Shown here one piece after another: positions 36,675 through 42,109 of a stretch of 42,109 bases of DNA; positions within the stretch are counted from its first letter, which is position 1; each line of letters starts with the position of its first letter. A program made the translations under genes and the position numbers. This DNA is from an uncultured Amylibacter sp. (GTDB lineage: Bacteria; Pseudomonadota; Alphaproteobacteria; Rhodobacterales; Rhodobacteraceae), in NCBI GenBank assembly GCA_905182285.1, contig CAJJAY010000037.1, positions 1 to 42,109 on the forward strand, given 5' to 3'. The notes below the pieces were generated by a model. That model saw only the letters and a program-made list of their open reading frames with translations. It was not told where the DNA came from and made no database searches.

Positions 36675-38156
36675 TTAAACATAATTGATAGATGCCTTTA
36701 ATTTCATACTGTTTGCTACAGATTGCAAACGTTTCAAAGCAACCTCACCAAATATTTTTTTACCAGAAACATTTAATTCTAAAATTATACTCTCTGATGT
36801 TACAGAAAGATGTCCCATTTTCTCTAAGTCTGACCCATTTATCATTGCTCCAAGCCTGACAGCAGATCCAATCGTTTGGGCTAAAGAAATTTGTTTATTA
36901 TTTAAAAGTTCATTAATTTTTACACGATCAGCAAGAATAGATTTAATTTTATAACGATGCAGAAAACATGTGGCTAAAAAAATCCTCTCTTCGTGAGAAA
37001 GCCCTCCTAAATTTGACAGTAATGTAGATTCAAAACAAAAATTTGACCGGTGATCTGGATGTATACGCCAATGAACATCATGCAATAAGCATATTACATG
37101 CACTAAACGTTTTGAATTATTGTCTAAGTTAGAAAATAATGGTGATACCCATTTATATAGCTTATCTCCAAACCCAGGAAACCGAGACTGATTTAATTCA
37201 AGTAATCGGGCATCATTTATTAATGTATTTTGCTCACGAATTTCATTAGATAGATTTTCGTATAAAATCCCTTCCCGGATGCCGTAACCAGAAAATATAA
37301 TCTTTTTTACTTTTATATTTTTCAAAAATTCTATTAAGATTTCAGCGGCTGTTGGTAATAATTTTACTCGGAATTTATTAATATTAACATCTTCTGGAAA
37401 TTCTTTTATTTTTTTTGAAACCGCAAATTTAAGTGTTGATGAAATATCTTCTGGTGAAACAATGTAGCCATGAACAATCTGCAATGGATACTCTTTTCGC
37501 TTCATATCTAATTTTGCTAATGCACGCCATGATCCACCAACTAAAAATAAATTATTATTTTCTAACTTAAATCCAGCAAAAAGTTTACCTATTTCAGAGT
37601 TAATATGATTTTGCTTTAAAATAGGATCAAATAATCGACCAAGAACAGCCATCGGTCCTAATTTTGAACTACGATGAATGGTTATCTTTCCTGCTTCAAG
37701 TTGTGCTAATTCTAATGATGCTCCTCCAATATCACACACTAACCCTGATGCTTGTGGCCATCCAAGCAAAATACCTTGAGCAGACAATTTGGCTTCTTCA
37801 GCACCAGTAATTATCTTTAATTTTATTCCCGTAATTTCATAAACACTTTCACAAAAGTCTTTGCCATCTAATGCAATTCTTACTGCCTCTGTAGCTATTG
37901 CGACTAAACGATTTAAGTTCATACTTTTCGCAATTTCTCCAAACCTTTCAAGAGCTTTTAAAGCACGAATTCTACCTTTTGGATGTAATTTTCCAGTTTC
38001 AGTTAACTCTGATCCTAATCCCAACATGATTTTTTCATTATAAAAATAATTTGGCCATCTTTGTGAATTATCATAAACAACAAATCTAATTGAATTAGAT
38101 CCGACATCAATAACACCTATTAGATTGTGTTCCATATTAATTACATTTTCAGTCAT
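36675..38156 (-). CDS. ppx: Exopolyphosphatase / pppGpp phosphohydrolase family
   Basis: A 493-aa Ppx/GppA protein. The ASKHA phosphate-binding motifs are IGVIDVGSNSIRFVVYD (about 12-28) and VCDIGGASLELAQL (about 140-153). A C-terminal HD-like helical domain (about 310-490) contains VICLLHDVHWRIHPDHR. It releases phosphate from polyphosphate or converts pppGpp to ppGpp; sequence alone does not decide, but overlap with ppk (8 nt) favours polyphosphate. The context is ppk-ppx in one unit. Confidence 0.93.
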   Translation of the reverse strand: MTENVINMEHNLIGVIDVGSNSIRFVVYDNSQRWPNYFYNEKIMLGLGSELTETGKLHPKGRIRALKALERFGEIAKSMNLNRLVAIATEAVRIALDGKDFCESVYEITGIKLKIITGAEEAKLSAQGILLGWPQASGLVCDIGGASLELAQLEAGKITIHRSSKLGPMAVLGRLFDPILKQNHINSEIGKLFAGFKLENNNLFLVGGSWRALAKLDMKRKEYPLQIVHGYIVSPEDISSTLKFAVSKKIKEFPEDVNINKFRVKLLPTAAEILIEFLKNIKVKKIIFSGYGIREGILYENLSNEIREQNTLINDARLLELNQSRFPGFGDKLYKWVSPLFSNLDNNSKRLVHVICLLHDVHWRIHPDHRSNFCFESTLLSNLGGLSHEERIFLATCFLHRYKIKSILADRVKINELLNNKQISLAQTIGSAVRLGAMINGSDLEKMGHLSVTSESIILELNVSGKKIFGEVALKRLQSVANSMKLKASINYV

Positions 38157-40323
38157 TTAGATGGGTCAATTCAGGCACATCTTTTGCACCGACCTTACCT
38201 CTACCTGATAAAGACGGATTCTCCATGAAAAACCTATGACAATCAAAACTTACTTCTCCTAAGTTTTCTGTGTCACGACTATATTTACCATCCGCATTTA
38301 ACACCCATGAATTTCTTGTATCTGCAAGATTTGCTGCCATTATTTGATTTAGAATCTGAGCCTTAACTGTTTGATTTTGTATTTTAACCATGGTTTCAAC
38401 ACGAGCATGTAAGTTTCTGCCCATCCAATCAGCAGATGATATAAATACCAACGCATTTTTATGAGGTAGATCTACTCCATTCGAAAAACAAACTATTCTT
38501 GAATGCTCTAGAAATCGCCCAACTACTGATTTAACACGAATATTTTCAGATAGGCCTTTTACTCCTGGTCGTACTCCACAAATTCCTCGCACAACTAAAT
38601 CTATTTTAACACCAGCCTGGCTTGCTTTATACAATGCATCAATTATATTTCTTTCCATTATAGAATTCATCTTTGCCCAAATTCTTGCTGGCTTACCTGA
38701 TAATGCAGCATTTATTTCGGCATCAATATAAGCTAACAAATCATTGAACAAAAAACTTGGTGCAATAGATAAATGATTAAGGCCTTCTGCTTCAGCATAT
38801 CCAGAAACATAATTAAATAGTTTTGTAGCGTCTTTGCCTAATGAAGAACTACATGTGAAAAAAGACAAGTCTGAATAAACATTCGCTGTTATGGGGTGAT
38901 AATTTCCAGTACCAAAATGTGTATAATTGATAAGTTTTCCTTCTTCTCTCCTAACAATGGATGAAACCTTTGCATGGGTTTTCATGTCTATGAATCCATA
39001 CACAACATGGACGCCCGCCTGCTCCATTTGTTTTGATAATCTAATATTTGTTGCTTCATCAAACCTTGCTTTTAATTCTACAATTGCTGTAACAGACTTA
39101 CCAGCTTCAGCGGCAATACAAAGCGCTTCCACAATAGGCGATTGATTGGATGTTCTGTATAGAGTTTGTTTTATAGCAACTACATTAGGATCATGAGCCG
39201 CTTGAAAAAGAAACTTGACCACAATATCAAAAGATTCATATGGATGATGCAACAACATATCTTTACGCCTTACAGCTGCAAAAATGTCTTGGTTAAAATC
39301 TTTAACTCTCTCTGGCATTCGTGGCTTGTAGGAAGTCCAACACAAAGTTTTTGGCCCCATCGAACAAATCTCATTCAAATCCTCTAGACCTAAAATGCCA
39401 TCAACTTCTATTACTTCAGTTTGATCAACATGTAGTTCATTAAAAATCAAATCTTTTAAATTCTTTGGTGCATCTTTTGTTATTTTAAGGCGGACTACAT
39501 CTCCACGAACTCGGCGCTTTAAAGCAGTTTCAAATTCACGAACTAAATCCTCAGATTCATCTTCAATTTCAAGATCACTATCTCGCAGAACACGAAATAA
39601 ACAATGTCCAACCAAATTATAACTTGGGAATAAAATATTTAATGCCTGGAGCAAAACTAATTCTAATGGCACAATTCTCAAACATTTATCGTCTTTGGCA
39701 GGCAGTTTAATGAACCGAGCGGCGTTTGCTGGTATTGGTAGTAAAGCTTGCAAAGTTTTTTTACGATTCTTCATTTCAAGGTGCAGTGCAATTGCTAGCC
39801 CGCCTGAATGAATAAATGGAAATGGGTGTGCAGGATCAACAGCAAGTGGACTTACTATGGGAAAAATTTGTTCCAGAAAATATTTTTCAAGAAATATTTT
39901 ATCATTTTTAGTTAATTGAAATTGTTCTAATAAAAATATTTTATTTTCAGTTAATTCTGTATTTAAGTTATTCCATGTAATTTGCTGAGCTTCTGATAAA
40001 GATCGTGCATTTACATCTATTAAATTAAGCTGTTCTTGTGGAGTTAATCCATCTGGAAATAGTTTAGTTATTCCACTTCGCACTAATTCACGCAGTCCTG
40101 CGACTCGAACAGTATAAAACTCATCGAGATTACTTGATGAAATTGAAACCATCCTGATCCTCTCAAGCAATGGCCAAGTATGATCTTGTGCTAATTCTAA
40201 AACCCGCCAATTAAATGCCAACCAAGACAATTCACGATTTAAAAATCGTTTTGGGCTAATATTATTTACACCCTCAATTTTTTTTGATGCTTCAATAGCA
40301 TTATTTAAAAAATCTGCTTTCAT
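38149..40323 (-). CDS. ppk: Polyphosphate kinase 1
   Basis: A PPK1 of about 724 aa that polymerises ATP gamma-phosphate into polyphosphate. The N-domain starts FLNRELSWLAFNWRVLELA. Counted from an in-frame TTG six codons upstream, the autophosphorylated His is H456 in KTHAK and the second His is H475 in YTHFGTGNYHP; HARVETM lies later. ATG 40323 is taken as start because the TTG (40341) has no ribosome site; neither is strong. It lies between hdaA and ppx, overlapping ppx by eight bases. Confidence 0.96.
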   Translation of the reverse strand: MKADFLNNAIEASKKIEGVNNISPKRFLNRELSWLAFNWRVLELAQDHTWPLLERIRMVSISSSNLDEFYTVRVAGLRELVRSGITKLFPDGLTPQEQLNLIDVNARSLSEAQQITWNNLNTELTENKIFLLEQFQLTKNDKIFLEKYFLEQIFPIVSPLAVDPAHPFPFIHSGGLAIALHLEMKNRKKTLQALLPIPANAARFIKLPAKDDKCLRIVPLELVLLQALNILFPSYNLVGHCLFRVLRDSDLEIEDESEDLVREFETALKRRVRGDVVRLKITKDAPKNLKDLIFNELHVDQTEVIEVDGILGLEDLNEICSMGPKTLCWTSYKPRMPERVKDFNQDIFAAVRRKDMLLHHPYESFDIVVKFLFQAAHDPNVVAIKQTLYRTSNQSPIVEALCIAAEAGKSVTAIVELKARFDEATNIRLSKQMEQAGVHVVYGFIDMKTHAKVSSIVRREEGKLINYTHFGTGNYHPITANVYSDLSFFTCSSSLGKDATKLFNYVSGYAEAEGLNHLSIAPSFLFNDLLAYIDAEINAALSGKPARIWAKMNSIMERNIIDALYKASQAGVKIDLVVRGICGVRPGVKGLSENIRVKSVVGRFLEHSRIVCFSNGVDLPHKNALVFISSADWMGRNLHARVETMVKIQNQTVKAQILNQIMAANLADTRNSWVLNADGKYSRDTENLGEVSFDCHRFFMENPSLSGRGKVGAKDVPELTHLND

Positions 40324-40360
40324 TGTAGAATTAGAGTCCAAATTTTGATCAACAAATATT

Positions 40361-41050
40361 TTAATTGATTATGGCATCATTAAAATAAGAGTCTAGAATA
40401 TTACGTGCTAATTTAATTGATATTGGCTTGCCTATTTTTAGTGCATTTTTATCCAGTTCATTTACTAAATAAGATATCGAAGCAAATGATCTTTCCATTC
40501 GTTCTAAAAGATATGTTATAACTTTTGGATCGATTGCTATTTGGCGATCATTAAATTGTTTGATTAATACTGCGTTCAATAAAATATCATCAGGTGATTC
40601 TAATTTAGCAACCGATGTACCTTGAATACGGCTAAGCAAATCTGGAAGTAATAAATTCCAAGTATTTGGAATACTACTCCCTGTTATTAGTAACGGGGCC
40701 CCATTTTCTTGAACTAAGTTGTGCAAATGAAATGCATGTGCCTCAAGTTCTTGGTCTCCCGCTATTAGCTCAAAGCCCTCTAGACATAACGGTGATTGCG
40801 ATATTGATTGCAGATCAATCTCCATCAGATATTTTGCATCAATCCTAGTTCCATTAGTCATTTCAGTCCAAATGCTAGCTAGATGTGATTTACCTGAACC
40901 ACTAGGACCTGTAAGAATTAGTTTAGATAAAGGCCAAGTTGCCCAATTTTCAATGATTTTTACAGCAGAAGTGTTAGACGAACTAACATAAAAATCTTCA
41001 CGCCCAAATGCTGTTTTTATTGGTAGATCAAATACTAACTGTTCAGACAT
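40361..41050 (-). CDS. hdaA: HdaA-like DnaA-related regulator
   Basis: A 229-aa protein with a DnaA-type AAA+ domain and no DNA-binding domain IV, like HdaA/Hda, which with the sliding clamp promotes DnaA-ATP hydrolysis after initiation. The early QLVFDLPI segment is a likely clamp-binding motif. Walker A is TGPSGSGKSH. The Walker B region (ELIAGDQELEAHAFHL) departs from the usual acidic pair. AGGAAGG lies five bases before ATG 41050. Its place beside ppk is common in alphaproteobacteria. Confidence 0.88.
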   Translation of the reverse strand: MSEQLVFDLPIKTAFGREDFYVSSSNTSAVKIIENWATWPLSKLILTGPSGSGKSHLASIWTEMTNGTRIDAKYLMEIDLQSISQSPLCLEGFELIAGDQELEAHAFHLHNLVQENGAPLLITGSSIPNTWNLLLPDLLSRIQGTSVAKLESPDDILLNAVLIKQFNDRQIAIDPKVITYLLERMERSFASISYLVNELDKNALKIGKPISIKLARNILDSYFNDAIIN

Positions 41051-41060
41051 TTTAACCTTC

Positions 41061-41819
41061 CTAAACAAACTGTTCACGAATTAAGCGTTCTTCAAGCCCA
41101 TGTCCTGGATCAAACAAAATTCTGTGTTTATGATCTGGCGTACTAAAGATATCTACAGACAATATATCATAAGCTTTTTTACTATCTGCACTCGCTGTTA
41201 CTGGACGTTTTTCTGGTTCTAAAACATCAATTCGTACATGAGCAGACTTAGGCAATAATGCTCCACGCCAACGTCTTGGTCTAAATGCTGACATTGCAGT
41301 CATTGCAAGAATTTCAGCACCTATTGGTAGAATTGGTCCATGAGCTGAATAGTTGTAAGCTGTTGACCCAGCTGGTGTTGAGAGCAAAGCACCATCACAA
41401 ACTAATTCTGGCAATCGAATACGGCCATCAACTGAAATTTGTAATTTTGCTGCTTGAGCGCCAGCTCTAATTAATGAGACCTCATTTATAGCCAATGCTT
41501 CAACATCGACATTATTAGTACATTGGGCCTGCATTTTTAAAGGATGTATTACAGCTTCTTCTGCGTCATTTAACCTTTTTAATAAATCATCCGATGAATA
41601 TTCATTCATCAAAAAACCTACTGTTCCTCTATTCATTCCATAAACAGGACAATTAAGATGAAATGTGGAATGTAGCGCCTCAAGCATAAAGCCATCACCA
41701 CCCAAAGCAACTATTATATCTGCTTTTTCAATTGGGGTATTTCCATGAATTTTCTCTAAAGCTAACAAACTTTTTTGTGCATTTACTGAGCGACTTGCGA
41801 TAAAAGCAATATTTGACAT
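41061..41819 (-). CDS. nadK: NAD kinase
   Basis: A 252-aa kinase converting NAD to NADP. The nucleotide motif is VALGGDGFMLEALH (about 40-53), YGMNRGTVGFLMN follows, and the conserved core STPAGSTAYNYSAHGPILP holds the substrate loop. The start ATG 41819 is chosen because GGAAG lies six bases upstream; in-frame starts further up are poorly placed. It is ten bases upstream of hdaA and probably leads the nadK-hdaA-ppk-ppx unit. It is divergent from glyA. Confidence 0.95.
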   Translation of the reverse strand: MSNIAFIASRSVNAQKSLLALEKIHGNTPIEKADIIVALGGDGFMLEALHSTFHLNCPVYGMNRGTVGFLMNEYSSDDLLKRLNDAEEAVIHPLKMQAQCTNNVDVEALAINEVSLIRAGAQAAKLQISVDGRIRLPELVCDGALLSTPAGSTAYNYSAHGPILPIGAEILAMTAMSAFRPRRWRGALLPKSAHVRIDVLEPEKRPVTASADSKKAYDILSVDIFSTPDHKHRILFDPGHGLEERLIREQFV

Positions 41820-41994
41820 AATCATCTTCCCAATCATTCTAATTTATTCTAGCAAAGTCGCTAAAAACTACCAGAGTTTACTGTGTATTCTTAAAAGCCG
41901 CTCTTAATGTCGCAACTGTTGTATTTTTCTTTAATAGCCCAAAGTAATGGATTAGGACAAACAAGAATTATACTTTTTTTTCAGGAGTGATAAA

Positions 41995-42109
41995 ATGAAT
42001 AATACAGTACGAGATGCGGGCTTTTTCACAGAAGAGCTATCACAACGAGATCCAGAGCTATTTGGCTCCATAACATCTGAGTTAGGTCGTCAACGTGATG
42101 AGATAGAAC
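41995..42109 (+). CDS. glyA: Serine hydroxymethyltransferase, N-terminal start (partial)
   Basis: The first 38 codons run off the right edge. FFTEELSQRDPELFGSITSE followed by LGRQRDEIE is the alphaproteobacterial SHMT N-terminus, in which DPE-x-x-x-x-I and LGRQ-x-x-x-IELIASEN are typical. CAGGAGTG lies about nine bases before the ATG. The 175-bp gap from nadK holds a possible -10 (TATACT, 41969-41974) and no riboswitch that I can recognise. The same family's C-terminus is at the left edge. Confidence 0.85.
   Translation, partial: MNNTVRDAGFFTEELSQRDPELFGSITSELGRQRDEIE

Noticed and set aside
41820-41994. Riboswitch (glycine or SAM class) upstream of glyA
   Set aside because: I looked for conserved core sequences and paired stems and found only a weak imperfect stem.
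1-42109. Window as a small circular replicon closed through glyA
   Set aside because: About 350-380 codons of SHMT are missing between the two ends, and all genes are chromosomal housekeeping types with no replication or partition gene.

Overview
The window reads as a chromosomal segment of an AT-rich (by eye roughly one third G+C), free-living alphaproteobacterium, most likely marine. Pointers to the class are a GapR (DUF2312) gene, a short prolyl-tRNA synthetase that appears to lack the editing insert, an HdaA-type DnaA homologue beside ppk/ppx, and the proS-lolC-lolD order. The Rieske oxygenase/dimethylglycine dehydrogenase operon and a betaine-type binding protein fit a planktonic organism that uses methylated osmolytes. 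The genus cannot be fixed by reading alone. Genes are tightly packed, often overlapping by 1-8 nt. No gap between genes exceeds about 260 bp. I saw no tRNA, rRNA, CRISPR, IS element or prophage gene.

Layout: (1) 1-5.7 kb: the 3' end of a glyA-like gene with a terminator, a pit phosphate permease divergent from phoB with a good Pho box between them, and a 999-aa kinase/M23/aminotransferase fusion. (2) 5.5-8.5 kb: a possible broken small ORF, an orphan glycine-betaine-type binding protein, and pabB-pabC for p-aminobenzoate. (3) 8.7-15.7 kb: carB and pyruvate carboxylase. (4) 15.7-19.5 kb: LysE exporter coupled to a lone Fbp-type permease, gapR, a small membrane protein and an ABHD10-like hydrolase. 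(5) 19.6-27.2 kb: thrS, then a leftward cluster lysR, Rieske oxygenase, a tiny helical protein, a DMGDH-like flavoenzyme and a ProC-like reductase. (6) 27.3-33.3 kb: VOC protein, DUF952, pyrD, a MATE transporter, a 10-TM metal exporter with a Fur-type operator candidate, MerR, and a membrane protein with a seemingly degenerate M48-like domain. (7) 33.2-42.1 kb: lolD-lolC, proS, ppx-ppk-hdaA-nadK, and the 5' end of a glyA-like gene.

How the genes may fit together: the Rieske/DMGDH operon would strip methyl groups from a quaternary amine such as glycine betaine and pass carbon to tetrahydrofolate. Serine hydroxymethyltransferase (both window edges) uses that folate carbon, and pabB/pabC feed folate synthesis. 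PhoB, Pit, Ppk and Ppx form a phosphate acquisition and storage theme. These links are inferred from family knowledge and position.

The parts most worth a second look are the regulatory gap between lysR and the Rieske gene (two perfect inverted repeats in 88 bp), the tiny protein inside that operon, the triple fusion protein, the Pho-box promoter of pit, and the glyA-like ends at both edges of the window.
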